64,000 nt of DNA. Origin: Gambelia wislizenii (Eukaryota; Chordata; Lepidosauria; Squamata; Crotaphytidae). Under the pieces are notes generated by a model. The model was not told the origin of the DNA and made no database searches. It saw nothing but the letters and a program-made list of their open reading frames with translations. Positions 21,356 to 32,767 of the stretch are shown piece by piece (positions within the stretch are counted from its first letter, which is position 1; each line of letters opens with the position of its first letter). Both the position numbers and the translations under genes were made by a program. The DNA lies in assembly GCA_030847615.1 (NCBI GenBank), contig JAUMIR010000001.1, positions 268,335,187 through 268,399,186 of the forward strand. The letters are read 5' to 3'.

Positions 21356-22179
21356 GGTTAGCATTATACCAAATATGTATAATGTTAACATACATATGTA
21401 TCCCAGCAACTCAAAATCTAGGCCAGACAGCCTCCACACACACTTCTGCATCTATTAATTTATTCATTATTGACACTTGTAGGCTGATCTGTAACTGAAA
21501 GTTGTATAAACATCTTATAGTCAAAACAAAAACAAATTATGGCCAATAGCATTGTTTCATTCTTTTTTCTAAATATAGCAGATGTTGCCTGTTGAAACGT
21601 ACCAAAAGGCATCTCTTCCTAGTAAACCTGGATCTGGAGTTGATCAAAACCAAGTTTGAGTCTAGGGTTATGGCCAGCTTGCCTGGGATATCAAGAAAGG
21701 CAGCCTTAGAACTGGTGAGGCCTGGCACTGCTGGAACCAAGAGAAGGGATGGGTATCATCTCTGAGGTAGATGTAATGTGATTCTGGTACTCAGATCAAA
21801 CTCCTGGGCTCAGAGTTCTTTAATTCTAGGTGTACCGTATGTCTTTGAAGTATGTCTTTACTAAGCTTATGTAAATGCTTCTAGGGTAGGGTGAGCTCCT
21901 TGTAGCTCTCCAAATGTTGTTGGATTTCAACTCACAGCAGCCCTAGACAGCATAGCCACTAGTGAATCATGATGGGATTTGCAATCCAACATAGCCACAA
22001 TTTGCCCCCCCCCACCAGTCTAGGACTGGTGTGAGTAACCTTTCCAGTTAGCACCAGATTCCAATTGTATTCTCCAACTGCATTCTAGTCATGGATGAAA
22101 GGTATGCACAAGTGAAATGTGGAGAACAGATGTAAATCTTAGCAATTTGGACCTTTTTCAACTGAGCATACAAACCATT

Positions 22180-23067
22180 GAAATCAGAAGAAGACTAGGA
22201 CTGGGAAGGGCAGCTATGAAGTGTAAAGATATATCACTGAATACTGAACGTTAAGATGGTCCATGCCATCATATTTCCCATTTCTATGTATGGTTGTGAA
22301 AGCTGGGCAGTGAAGTAAACTGATAAGAAGGAAATCGACTCATTTGAGATGTGTGCTGGAGAAGATTTCTGAGAACACCATGGACCAGTAAAAAGACAAA
22401 TAAATGATCTTAGACCAAATCAAGCCTGAACTTTCCCTAGAATCCAAGGAGATTTTCAGACGCCTCTTTCAGCCTCTTGCCGCAAAAGCAGCCTCCAGAG
22501 CAGTAACGAGGCTGCTGCGTGGCAAGGGGTCCATTTTGGACGATGACGTTTCTCTCTTGGCGTCGTCCGTGACTGTTGCGGCTAGCACTGGAGGCAGCCG
22601 CACTGTTTTTTACTCACAGACAACTTCCATGAGTGAAAAACAGCACGGCCGCTTCCAATGCTAGCCGCAACAGTCACGGACGACACCAAGAGAGAAATGG
22701 CGTCGTCCAAAATGGACCCTTTGCCACGCAGCAGCCTCGTTACTGCTCCGGAGGCTGCTTGCGCGGAAAGAGGCTGAAAGAGGCATCTGAAAATCTCCCA
22801 AGATTAAACTGAGGCTGTCATACATCAGCCATATCATGAGAAGATATGACTCACTAGAAAAGACAATAATGCTTGGAAAGTTTGAGGGCAGTAGGAAGAA
22901 AGGAAGACCACATTCCAGATGGATAGATTCAATCTGGATAGCCACAGCCCTGAGTTTGCAAGACCTGAACAGAGCTGTTGAGGATAGGATGACTTGGAGG
23001 CCTCTCATTCATAGGGTCACCATAAGTAAAAGTCAACTTGAAGATAGTTAACAACAACAACAACAAC
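22180..23067 (+). mobile_element. RTE/BovB-type LINE 3' fragment, interrupted by a palindrome
   Basis: After the palindrome, the frame at 22836-23051 encodes MRRYDSLEKTIMLGKFEG, then KKGRPHSRWID and WRPLIHRVTISKSQL. This is the C-terminal signature of RTE/BovB reverse transcriptases. The element ends in (CAA)n at 23050-23067. Upstream sequence from about 22180 (GGGCAGCTATGAAG, GAAAGCTGGGCAGTGAAG) is also of that type but is frameshifted. Confidence 0.75.
22446..22802. repeat. Long near-perfect palindrome, 171-bp arms
   Basis: Left arm 22446-22616 and right arm 22630-22802 are inverted copies with only scattered differences and a 13-bp loop. The arms are GC-rich and contain many CG dinucleotides, unlike the surroundings. 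It is inserted within the RTE/BovB fragment. No ORF of known type is present. It is probably a foldback-type DNA element. Confidence 0.85.
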
Positions 23068-23654
23068 ACTCAGCAATAAACCCAAGCACATCAGCTTTCT
23101 GGGTTGCAAAGTAGAATTCAGATACATACAACACCTTTTCAAACTTAAAATGCCCTCTTAGCTCCAATCTCAGTGGGGAATGGAGTGAGCTGCATGGGTT
23201 TCCCCTGTGAGTCATATCTGGCCAATGGCCAGAGATTCCCTGCCACTGATCTAAAAGATCTAGGGAATAATCTAAGTACATCCCAGAAGGTGGAAGTCTG
23301 TCCAACCAGAAAAGTTTGGACTCAGAAATCTGGTGCAATTCCTCCTCCACCCTCTTTAATTTTCATTTCTGAAATATCACAACTTTGAACCTCATCATGG
23401 AGCCTCGCATAGGACCAGACAGATAGTTATTTCTAAACACCAATATTTGCTTTCAGTAATAAAACTGCAGGAGCAATACAAGAAGCATAGCAGAAGCACA
23501 GCAGTCTTCCAGCGTTATACTACAGTCATTACCTGAATGTGGCAAAGCCAGTGCATTAGGGTTGTAATCCTTCACTTATTTTGTTCTTGTATGCTAGAAT
23601 GAAACATTTCAAAATGTTTTCTCCCCACTGGGCAAAATGATACGAGTTTTTGCA

Positions 23655-26600
23655 CATTTTTTAAAATTTATTTTATTTAAAGAGTCGTTTACAAAAGTAT
23701 TTTTAAAAAGTACAAATGAACAAGAAAAAATATATACTTCCTATCATCAGGTTTTGAACTTGTTTTTTGTCATCTCGAATAAACTCTCCTTGTATTGAAC
23801 TTTTTATCATATTGTAAATACAATATTTCATTATCACACAATATACACAATATACACTTGATTACAGGATCATCACCCTTATATACATAAGCTAAGAGAA
23901 AACATGATTGCATTTGCCATATCCTTCTAACAAAAGAAAATTCATGTCTGACTCTCTCTGTATTGTTTTATCTATCACTCATATTCTCGCCTTGTTAATC
24001 CTAATCTGTTAACCAAGTGACTGCATGACTGTTCCATTCCAGTTTCCAAAATTCTATCAGTTTCCCCACTCCTTCCTAAACTTCATTGTTGAGTGGTGAT
24101 TTATCCAGCAAGTACTCTGTTCCATCTGAGCTATCTCCAGCAGTTTTGTCATCCATTCATCTGTATTTGGTATTATTTTTTTGTTTCCAGTATCTGGCGT
24201 ATATGATTCTTGCAGTGGTGGTCATGTATAATATAACATTTTAAACTTCTTTTGGAAAGTCTTTATCTATCATGTTTAATAGATATATATCAGGTTTAAA
24301 TTCAAAATCTATTTTTCTTATCTAATTATCTTTCTTATCCAATTATGGATATTTATCCAAAAATTTCTTGCAATTTTGCATGACCACCACATATGATAGA
24401 ATGAACCATTTGCCTCCTTGCATTTCCAAGTTTGCTTTACTACTCTTATACATTCTTGCCAGCTTTTGTGGTGACATGTACCACCAAAATACCGTTTTAT
24501 AACAATTTTCTCTCAATTCCATACATGGTGTGAATTTTATAGGGTTTTTTCCCCAAAGCTTCTCCCACTTTTCTAAGTAAATGCTATGTCCAAAATTTTG
24601 TGACCACTTCACCATGTACACCTTTGTTACTGTTACTTCTGAGTCTAATTTTAATAGTAACTTATATGTCTCCAATATTGTTACTTCTTTCTTTCCCGTT
24701 ATTATTTCATCTAAGTCTGTCAATTGCTGCTCTATGCCTATCAGATTTTTATCCCTCTTATATCTTTCCAATAATTGTCTATATTGGAACCAATTCAAAT
24801 CTTTTTGTTCTTCTTCCAGTTCTTCTCTAGTTTTAAATCTGATTACACCCTCGTGGACTTTCAATAAACCTTTATATGTCCACCATTTTTCCAAGTTAGT
24901 CATTTCCGTTCTTGTAAAGGCTTCTTGTGGTGATACAAACATAGGTAACTTGAAATATAATTTATTTTTAACTTCTTTCCATGTTTTTAACATCACTTTC
25001 CTTATAAGATGGTTTCTCAAATTTTTATCTGCTCTCTCATTCTCATACCATAGGAATGTGTGTAGACCATACTGCGTATCAGCTCCTTCCAACATTAATA
25101 TTCTATCATTGTCAAGCCTAAACCAGTCTTGTAGCCACCTCAAAACACAAGCTTGGTAATAAAGTCTCAGATTTGGCAACCTCATTCTCCCTCTATCTTT
25201 TTCTTCCATTAGTACCTTCCAACTTATCCTTGGCTTTTTATTCTGCCATATAAAATTTGATAGTCCTTTGTCCCATATTTTAAATAGTTTACTATTGTTT
25301 AGAATGGGTAGATTTTGGAATAAAAAAAGCATTTTGGGTAGCACTGTCATCTTTATAGCCGATATTCTCCCTAATATGGATAAGCTTAATTACTTCCATC
25401 CTTCTATTTCTCTTCTTATTTCATTCCAGTTCTTTTTGTAATTATTTTCCACTAAGTCTAGATTTTTTTTGTTATCATTATCTCCAGATATCTAACTTTT
25501 TTTTTGAACTTTGATAATTTTATTATTTTCTCTTCCTCTTTTCTATCGAAGTTCTTTGTCAATATGAGTCTTTTCTTTATTAATTTTGATTCCCGATACT
25601 AAACCAAAATCCTCTAATGTTTTCTGTAATTTTTTTATGGATTCTATAGAATCTTCCAAGGATTTAGCCATATCATCAGCATAGGCACTTATCTTGAAGA
25701 TTTGTTTTTTAATCTTCACCCCCTGTATTTTCTTATCTTTTTTTATGTTCCTGCAAAGTGTTTCTAGTACTACTATAAATAACAATGGTGATAAAGGGCA
25801 TCTTTGCCTCACTCCTTTTTCCAGATTTATTAATGCTGTTTTCTGTCCATTTATTATTATTTGAGCTGTTTGATGTTGATAGATTGCTTGTATCCTGCAT
25901 ATAAAGTTTCTACCTAATCCCATTGTTTCTATTACTTCCAGCATATATTGCCATTTAACACTATCAAAAGCTTTCTCCACATCTAAAAATATCAAAGCTA
26001 GTTTTTTCTCTGGATGTTTATTGAAGTATTCAATTAAATTTATTCTTTTCCTGACGTTTTTTCTCAAGTGTCTTTTTGGCAGAAATCCAGCTTGATCCTC
26101 ACTTATCCACTCATTCAGTATTCTCTTCAATCTCTCAACCAGAATTGATGCAACAATCTTGTAATCTGTGTTTAACAACGATATCGGTCTAAAATTTTTT
26201 AACATCTTCAGGATCTTTGTTTTCTTTTAATATTAACACAATATTTGCATTATTCCAGGATATTGGTATAGTTTCTCCTAATATTATTTTGTTGAATGTC
26301 TTCCATAATGGTATTTTTATTTCATCTTCAAAAGTCTTATAGTTGCATGCTGGAAAGCCATCAGGACCGGGAGTTTTCCCACTCTTCATTGTTCTAATTG
26401 CTTTTTCCACTTCCATTAAAGTTATCTTTTTCTTCAATTCTTCTCTTTGATTTTCATTTATTTCAGGTATATCCTGTTCATTCATGTATTTTCTTATCTT
26501 TTCTTTCTTGTTTTCCCTCCAAGATGTTTCACTGAATAGATTTCTATAATATTCCTGAAACTTTTCTTATCTTCTCTTGTTTTGTTCTTGTCTTACCTTT

Positions 26601-26850
26601 TATCTTTATTTTTAGAATTTGTTGCTTATCTTGTTCTTTCTGCAGTTTGTAAGCTAGCTATTTCCCTATTTTATTACTATTTTCATAGAACCTTTGTCTC
26701 AGAAATCTCAATCTTTTTTTCTATCTCCACCGCTGTTTCTCTCTTCAGTTGATCTGGTATAATTTTGATTTCTTTCAGCACCTTATTATTCTTCAGGTCA
26801 TTATTTACTTCTTTTTCTTTAATTTGCAATACTTCTTGAAGATTTTGCAT
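23655..26850 (-). mobile_element. L1 LINE, ORF2 remnant
   Basis: Reading from 26485 down to 24343 on the minus strand, L1 ORF2 motifs appear in order: KTPGPDGFPA, NFRPISLLNTDYKI, QAGFLPKRH, IFLDVEKAFDSVKW, GVRQRCPLSPLLF, AYADDM, then the C-terminal region beginning MTVLPKMLFLFQNLPI with WKVLMEEKDRGRMRLPN. At least two frameshifts (near 26200 and between 25540 and 25350) disable it. The endonuclease part is missing, and the 3' UTR is A-rich toward 23655. Confidence 0.9.
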
Positions 26851-26854
26851 GTAC

Positions 26855-27090
26855 TTTGGACATATGAGATAACATGACTCACTGGAAAGGACAATAATGT
26901 TTGATAAAGTGGGAAGCAGTAGGAAAAGAGGGATACTGCCTACAGCTGGACTGATTCATTCAAGGAAGCTACAGCCCTGAATCTACAAGATCTGAGTAGG
27001 ACACTTAGTGACTGTGGTTCCTGGAGGTCTCCCACATGTAGAGTTGCCATAAGTCAAAGTTGACTTGGTTTCAAATAACAACAGCAACAA
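26855..27090 (+). mobile_element. RTE/BovB-type LINE 3' end
   Basis: Contains CTTTGGACATATGAGA, TGACTCACTGGAAAGGACAA, GCCATAAGTCAAAGTTGACTTG and an AACAACAGCAACAA tail, paralogous to 22836-23067. The reading frame is lost. Confidence 0.75.
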
Positions 27091-27097
27091 AACTGCC

Positions 27098-27192
27098 CTG
27101 TTGCCCTATATACCTTAATCTGTCTCATTTTGGAATCTAAGCAGTATTGGGCTGGTTAATACTTTGATAGGAGACTAATATGGCTGGGGGGG
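27098..27192 (+). mobile_element. 5S rRNA-derived SINE head, degenerate
   Basis: TGGAATCTAAGCAGTATTGG and GGTTAATACTTTGATAGGAG match the internal promoter region (A box to C box) of 5S rRNA with substitutions. Too diverged to be a 5S gene. Confidence 0.7.
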
Positions 27193-27882
27193 ATCTTGTC
27201 TCAGATTCCAAACTGTTGTACTTTGGACATACCATGAGATGTCCTATCAGAGTTGTCAGTTCTGGGTTAAATGGATTGATAAGGTCACTAAGGGTCAGGC
27301 TGCTTTCTATTTTGTTGTTTGATTATTTGTCTCATGGAGCAAAATGTCTTGGGGTCAGACCTGGACTGTGTGTTACAAAATATGTCATTTTGAGCACTCT
27401 TACTGCATTTGCTAAAGTCTAGAATCCTTTTATACCAGTCTGGAACAAGCATAAAGACATTAGACCTCAAGCACTGGGTGGAATTTACAGAATCCAATTC
27501 AATGTAATGTTTGAGTGTAAAACATTTTCTGGGCTTTTTTCTCTCGGATCAATACTTTTTTTATGATTTATCATGATTCCTTTCATTGTTCATGTTCATG
27601 GACGTAAATTTTGTTGTGTCTTTGTATTTCATTTCCTCACACATACACCCCAAACCCCTCATAGTCCTAACTATAATAATAAGTCATAACTAGTAAGGGG
27701 ACATTTGAACACCTTGAGACATGAGCCACATTTGGGATGGGTAAGTGTGTCTATTTCTGCTCTGCCTCACACTGGCATGGGGTTACAGTTGTGTTTAATC
27801 ATAAAAAGGTATAAAGATGTAGGCTTAAATTCTGTTGCTAGTTCTGACTAGAGTAGAGCCATTCAGTCAATAAGATTTACCT

Positions 27883-28470
27883 ATGGACTTTATCCGGCTA
27901 ACCTCCATTAATGTCCTTTTGCTGGCATAAATTGTGGTGTTTTTATGCTGGCAAAAGAACCCCACCACCATCAGACCTACCTTTAGGAGCATCAGTGAGG
28001 CTTCCCTGGCATAAATGGAGCACAAACGGAGCTCTGTTTACTTCCGGAGATGAGATCTCATCAATTCTCATGAGAAGGCGCTAGTAGAGGAAATTCAAAA
28101 ATTAAAGTAAAATAAAGACACAAAAAGTACAGCAAAGCACAAAAACACACTTTTAAAGTCTCAAATACATGGAGGGGGTCTTAAAAAGAGCATCCCCTAC
28201 CTGGCTGTCACAATCTCACCTGGAAGTGTTCTGTCATTGACATAGCATCATAGCATTCACTTGACTACAATGGCGCAAGGATTCAACTGCTTTCAGTGCT
28301 GGCAAAAAAGCGCCATGGGAGATCAATTGACAGCTTGGCCTGTCAATAAAATAGGACAGCTTTTTAACAAGATATGATTGCGAAAGGATGATGTCTGGTG
28401 TGTGCTCCCTTTTGCAATCACTGGGCATCCTTATGATGGCATATTTGATGCATCTGATAAAATCCTATCT
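27883..28470. mobile_element. Non-autonomous DNA transposon, family A copy 2
   Basis: Left end GACTTTATCCGGCTAACCTC, right end GCATCTGATAAAATCC. Shares CTCACCTGGAAGTGTTCTG and AAACACACTTTTAAA with copies at 1153, 30146 and 55252. It is closest to the 55252 copy, with which it shares TTTTGCTGGCATA and its inverted partner. Confidence 0.8.
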
Positions 28471-28579
28471 GTTGACTTACCATTCACCAATTCACTGGAT
28501 GGGTCTACTCTAGTTGGGACTAACCAACACATTTCTAGTGATATAATGCTTTTGTGGACTCCCAACTATTTCTTCAGAA

Positions 28580-28626
28580 AGCTTATGGCCCTTGTGGTCT
28601 CTTCCAACTCTATGATTCTATGATTA
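28580..28626 (+). mobile_element. CR1 3' tip
   Basis: GTCTCTTCCAACTCTATGATTCTATGATT is the CR1 3' end in sense orientation. Only the tip remains. Confidence 0.7.
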
Positions 28627-28879
28627 TACTAGAAATTCCTTTTTTTCAGTGTTAAAGGTGCTGTGGTTTTTTTTTTAAAGGTAAAACAGACTAACAGGGC
28701 TATGTCTTTGAATACTCCTCCTGTGGTTGTGGTTAAGTGCAGGGTTTCATGCACACTTCTCGTATTTCTAGACCCCAGTGACAATGCAAATTCCCCTTCC
28801 CCAATGTGTTCAACCCACTAATAGCCTAAATATGTCACTTCTACTTAACAGCTTCTTAGTTCACCTAAAACGCCATGGG

Positions 28880-28932
28880 ACTTTTTTCTTTTTCTTTTTC
28901 TTTTTCTTTTTTCTTTTCTCTTTTTCTTTTTG
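28880..28932. repeat. (TTTTTC)n pyrimidine-rich simple repeat
   Basis: Low-complexity TTTTTC and TTTTCT run inside the intron before Kunitz 3. Confidence 0.85.
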
Positions 28933-29342
28933 GCCCCAGTATGTTACATTGGCTGAGACAAAACAAACAAGTAAGCCAGTATGGCAAAAAAGCTCTAATG
29001 CTGTTGGGATTTTCCTGTTGTTGTTGATGATGATGATGATGATTCTGGCTTTTTAAAAATTTGTTATTTTAAAAAATCAAGTGATGGAAACTTGGGGGAT
29101 TTATTTATTTATTTATTTTAGACAGTTGTTGAAGCGACAGCAGCAACTGAAAACAGAATTGTTCCAGAATATCTCCGTTGCATGTCCAGCTCTCTGAGGT
29201 AGCATGTTCAATTCCAATGCAGGAAGGTCAAACTTGCAGAAAATTCCCTTGCAACATTTCTGCAAAGCTATTTTTATCAGGACAGAGAGCAGCAGTATTA
29301 AAGATTCAGCTGTTTCTAATAATATTTTCTCCATCTCTCTAG

Positions 29343-29525
29343 ACCAAGACCTTCTTCCTTCCCTCTGTGTCATGAGTATGGACAGAGGTCTTTGCAGAGC
29401 CCATGAGAAAAGATTCTTCTACAATTACACTATTGGAAAGTGCCGTCCATTCAGTTACAGTGGATGTGGTGGGAATGAAAATAACTTTACCACTAGAAAG
29501 TCATGCCTGCAGATGTGTAAGAAAG
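29343..29525 (+). CDS. TFPI: TFPI exon: Kunitz domain 3
   Basis: This 183-bp, phase 1-1 exon has acceptor CTCTCTAG ending at 29342 and donor GTAAAA at 29526. The TFPI frame reads DQDLLPSLC and then a complete Kunitz domain with cysteines in SLC, GLC, GKC, SGC, KSC, QMC. P1 is arginine in GLCRA, and CRPFSYSGCGGNENNF is highly typical of TFPI Kunitz 3. Possible N-glycosylation sites are NYT and NFT. The exon ends in MCKKG, and the joined codon leads into GFIQ of the last exon. A second in-frame GT lies 9 bp downstream (29535) and would add VKK. The first donor reproduces the conserved KKGFIQ junction and is preferred. Confidence 0.96.
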
Positions 29526-29855
29526 GTAAAAAAGGTACTGTGCCAAACACTAGCACCATATTTGTGATTATTGACTACAACTGCTTCTTTGCTGGAACCT
29601 CACCAAGGATTGGCAGACAATGGCTCAGGGATCAGCAATAGTCCATGGACCACCATTTTCAGTAGCACTGATCTATATGATATTCCCATGAATGTGATGT
29701 TTTAGAAAGAATGGTAGGCAAGGTTTCTGCTCACAAATGCTTCCAGTGTACAATTAGAATAGAGGCCTCAAGGGAAAGAGAAGAGGAAATGGAGGCAGGG
29801 AAAACCAGGAATAATGTAGTATATGATTTAGTGTCACTGTATTGTTTCCTCCCAG

Positions 29856-29959
29856 GTTTCATTCAAAAGCAAGGACAAAAGGGCATCATGAAAATCCGTC
29901 GGAAAAGAAAGAAACAAGTGAAGCTGGTTGATGAAGAAATCATCATTGAAAGGATATAG
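29856..29959 (+). CDS. TFPI: TFPI alpha terminal exon: basic C-terminal tail
   Basis: The acceptor TTTCCTCCCAG ends at 29855. The phase 1 frame reads GFIQKQGQKGIMKIRRKRKK and then QVKLVDEEIIIERI, with stop TAG at 29957-29959. The GFIQ start and the RRKRKKQ block match the TFPI alpha tail, which in known proteins binds heparin and the acidic B-domain segment of factor V. The open reading frame runs upstream to 29711, but that part is intron. Together with Kunitz 3 this exon defines the soluble alpha form. Confidence 0.95.
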
Positions 29960-29972
29960 CTTCCATTCCTGT

Positions 29973-29978
29973 ATTAAA
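29973..29978 (+). terminator. Possible polyadenylation signal (ATTAAA) after TFPI alpha stop
   Basis: ATTAAA lies 13 bp past the stop. A real 3' UTR may extend further, because no AATAAA is seen in the following unique sequence before the DNA transposon at 30146, and TFPI alpha usually has a longer UTR. Confidence 0.25.
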
Positions 29979-30145
29979 ACATTCCGGAAATTTTGCATTA
30001 TGTAACATTGATTATATTGTTTGTATAACCTGCCTTATTTAACAGTTTCTATACACATTATTCATCCATGTTTTATATTGCTTTTTGTGTTTCTCTTTCC
30101 ATTGTCAATTTTATAGGAAGTGCAAACAGAACTATTTACTGTTAG

Positions 30146-30722
30146 GAGGTTATCAGACAGGAACAAAAAAAGTGTTCCTGTCCCACAATCTCCACTCCCA
30201 CCCCTGTCCCATCCCAGGCCTGCCACAAACACCCTCCCCATTGCACTTACCTCCTCGCCAGTCAACAGGGCAGCCCAGGAGTGAACGGAGCTCTAACAGA
30301 ACTCCATTCACTTCCTGGATCGAAACCCCATGGATTCTCGCGAGAAGATGCGAGCGCAGGGAATTCAAAAATAAACATAAACATAAATGAAAAAAGTAAC
30401 ACCAAGCAGAAAAACACACTTTAAAATGTACAAGTAACCAGGGAAGGGTCATAAAAAGGGTGTCACTTACCTGGATGTCCGGATCTCACCTGGAAGTGTT
30501 CTGGCAGGGACCTCCCGTTGATGTTGGGATCTCACCAGCATAACAGGGCACCTTGTTGCACACAGGCAAATCTGGAACATAAACAGCATGGGGAATCTAT
30601 TGACAGCTTCTCACATCAATAAAAAGCAGTGCCAGCAGAATGGCAGCAGTCATCTGATAAGGGAGCCCTTTTGCAATCTCCTGGCATTGCTGTAATGCCA
30701 CTTTTGACACGTAAGATAATCT
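30146..30722. mobile_element. Non-autonomous DNA transposon, family A copy 4
   Basis: Left end GTTATCAGACAGGAACAAAA, right end GTAAGATAATCTCC. Collinear with 1153-1772. It lies about 190 bp past the TFPI alpha stop. Confidence 0.78.
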
Positions 30723-30889
30723 CCTTAAACTAATATTCTGGTCCTATTCCATCTTAGTTGCACAGAAATCAAGTGGACACATATGTTACTGCATTATAAG
30801 AATATAAGGACATAAGCATGGATTTTTTTGTCCTTGGTATTCCCACCATGGACACAATTCTTATTGAATAAGAATTGCCTTTCTTATTC

Positions 30890-30936
30890 AATATGCAAAA
30901 GGATCTTGTAGCACCTTTGAGACTAACTGAGAGAAA
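30890..30936. mobile_element. Short retroelement fragment
   Basis: GGATCTTGTAGCACCTTTGAGACTAACTGA is a common tetrapod LINE/SINE 3' phrase. A related fragment is at about 34770-34900. The exact family is not assigned. Confidence 0.5.
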
Positions 30937-30937
30937 G

Positions 30938-31640
30938 AATCATAGAGTTGGAAGAGACCAAAAGGGCCATCCAGTCCAACCTCCCACCATGCTGGAATAT
31001 ACAATCAAAGCACTCCTGACAGATGGCCATCCAACCTTTGTTTAAAAACCTTCGAAGGAGACTCCACCACACTCCGAGACAGTGCATTCCACTTCCAAAC
31101 AGCTCTTACTGTCAGGAAGTTCTTCCTAATGTTTAGGTGGAATCTCCTTTCCTGTAATTTGAACCCATTGCTCCATGTCCTAGTCTCTGGAGCAGCCAAA
31201 AACAAGCTTGCCCCATCCTTAGTCTGACATCCTTTCAAATATTTAAACATGGCTATCGTGTCACCTCTTAACCTTCTCTTCCCCAAGCTAAACATACCCA
31301 GCTCCCTAAGCCACTCCTCATAGGGCATGGCTTCCAGACCTCACACCATTTTGGTTGCCCTATCAAGACATGCTCCAGGTTGCCCATATCCTTCTTGAAT
31401 TGTGGTGCCCAGAACTGGACACAGTATTCCAGTGAGATCTGACCAAAGCAGAACAGATTGGCACTATTACCCTTGATCTAGACACTATACTCCTATTAAT
31501 GCAGCCTAGAATTGCATTGGCTTTTTTAGCTGTCGCATCACACTGCTGACTCATGTTCAGCTTGTGGTCCACTAAGACTCCTAGATCCCTTTTGCATGTA
31601 CTGCCATCAAACCAGGTGTCACCCATCCTATATCTGTGTA
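30938..31640 (-). mobile_element. CR1 LINE, 3' 700 bp
   Basis: On the minus strand it encodes the CR1 reverse transcriptase C-terminus: KRDLGVLVDHKLNMS, then RLRELG-type and KRRLRGDTIAMFKYLKGC, RRFHLNIRKNFLTVR and VVESPSKVFKQRLD. It ends in the CR1 3' tip at 30938. It is frameshifted near 31350. Confidence 0.92.
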
Positions 31641-31684
31641 CATTGCCATCTACCTCATTTTTCCATAGTCAGAAAAGATTCCTG

Positions 31685-31885
31685 CAGCATGTGACCAAGG
31701 CTGGTTACATGCAGGGGGGCTTGCTCACATGCTGTAGGGCAGCCTCTTGGCTAAGGAGAGAGCAATGTGGACACTGGTGGCTAGTGTGGCAATCTGCACT
31801 CCATCCCATTTTGTGCCAGTAATAGAGGAGGAACAGGCCTGATCCATGGGGAGCCGGCATATTTTGGCCCATGATGTTGATCTCA
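31685..31885 (+). mobile_element. Family E DNA transposon fragment
   Basis: GCAGCATGTGACCAAGG, ACATGCAGGGGGGCTTGC and AGAGGAGGAACAGGCCTGATCC match the 11463, 17815 and 62926 copies. Both ends are missing. Confidence 0.6.
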
Positions 31886-32049
31886 TTGATCTGTGGAACC
31901 CTAATTGTAAACAGTGAGAGTTAGAATATAGACTTTCCCACAGAAGTGGGTTTAAGAGTGCAGATTTGTCCATTTGTGGATTCCTCTACAATCAATAAAC
32001 CCAATCTGATGGTTGTCCATCTTCAGACCATGAAGTATTGGGAGCAGGT

Positions 32050-32700
32050 TCTGACCCCCCACGGGCTCTTCATTTGTACTTTGTGGAACTGTAGTTCAGG
32101 GCAAATGCACAAGAACCTCAGGGCTAACATGGGTTTAGTTTTATTGTTGTTGTTTTTGTCGTTCTTGTTTTGGTGGTTTGTTGCACTTGTGTTTTTGTGG
32201 GGATTCTTTGTTTTTGGGTTTTTTGGAATTCTAAACCTATACCCATTCTAATCCAGATATAAATGTTATTCCAGAATCTAGTTCCATTTTGACCTCTTTC
32301 ATGAAGAGACTGGAAAACAAATGGCATAGGACTTACTTAGTTTTTGTGGGTCCTTGAGTAACAGTGGTCCCTTTGGCACCAACCATTTCACAATGCCCTT
32401 CCTCTTCATACCATGTCTCACCTGTCTCTTCATTTGTGGTTGGAATAAAGATTAAAAACAAATTCAGGTAAATTCAGTGCTACTCACAGTGGTGGTCCAT
32501 GGACTGGTCCCTGAGACATTGATTACCAGTCCCTGCAAGTTTCTAGGAAAGAAGAATTGTAGGTGATGGCTATGGATATAATGACTGTCCCTGGCATGCT
32601 GGGTGGGGGAGTCTCTGGTCCCCTGTATCAGATTGTCTGAGAAGCACTACTTTAGATGATGAAGTTAGATTATCTCAGGAAAGGCACTGAGTAGAGACTC
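32050..32700. other. Intergenic, no gene recognised
   Basis: Contains a GTTTT-rich tract (32140-32225). Nothing else is assignable. Confidence 0.4.
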
Positions 32701-32704
32701 AAAT

Positions 32705-32706
<2 letters not shown>

Positions 32707-32765
<59 letters not shown>
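32707..32765. repeat. (CT)n microsatellite
   Basis: About 29 CT dinucleotides. The arginine-glutamate ORF on the opposite strand is an artefact of it. Confidence 0.97.

Positions 32766-32767
<2 letters not shown>

Larger units (their letters stand above)
2041..29959 (+). other. TFPI: TFPI locus, 3' two thirds (exons from the K1-K2 linker to the alpha stop)
   Basis: Tissue factor pathway inhibitor is a secreted Kunitz-type protease inhibitor. In known orthologues Kunitz 1 binds factor VIIa/tissue factor, Kunitz 2 binds factor Xa, and Kunitz 3 binds protein S. Exons listed separately below encode Kunitz 2, Kunitz 3, their linkers, and alternative alpha and beta C-termini. The alpha path through every exon in the window has 764 coding bases, giving about 254 residues before the stop. 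All visible internal introns are phase 1. The signal peptide and Kunitz 1 exons are not found in bases 1-2040 and are inferred to lie to the left. The identification rests on two complete six-cysteine Kunitz domains with TFPI-type P1 sites, the basic alpha tail, and a beta-like tail in the expected gene order. Confidence 0.95.

Noticed and set aside
22404..22664. 86-codon ORF within the palindrome
   Set aside because: It spans one arm and the loop of the inverted repeat, with no domain and no expression context.
24581..25159. 192-codon plus-strand ORF
   Set aside because: Shadow of the L1 ORF2 remnant on the minus strand.
29535..29540. Alternative Kunitz 3 donor 9 bp downstream
   Set aside because: It is in frame and possible, but the donor at 29526 gives the conserved KKGFIQ junction.
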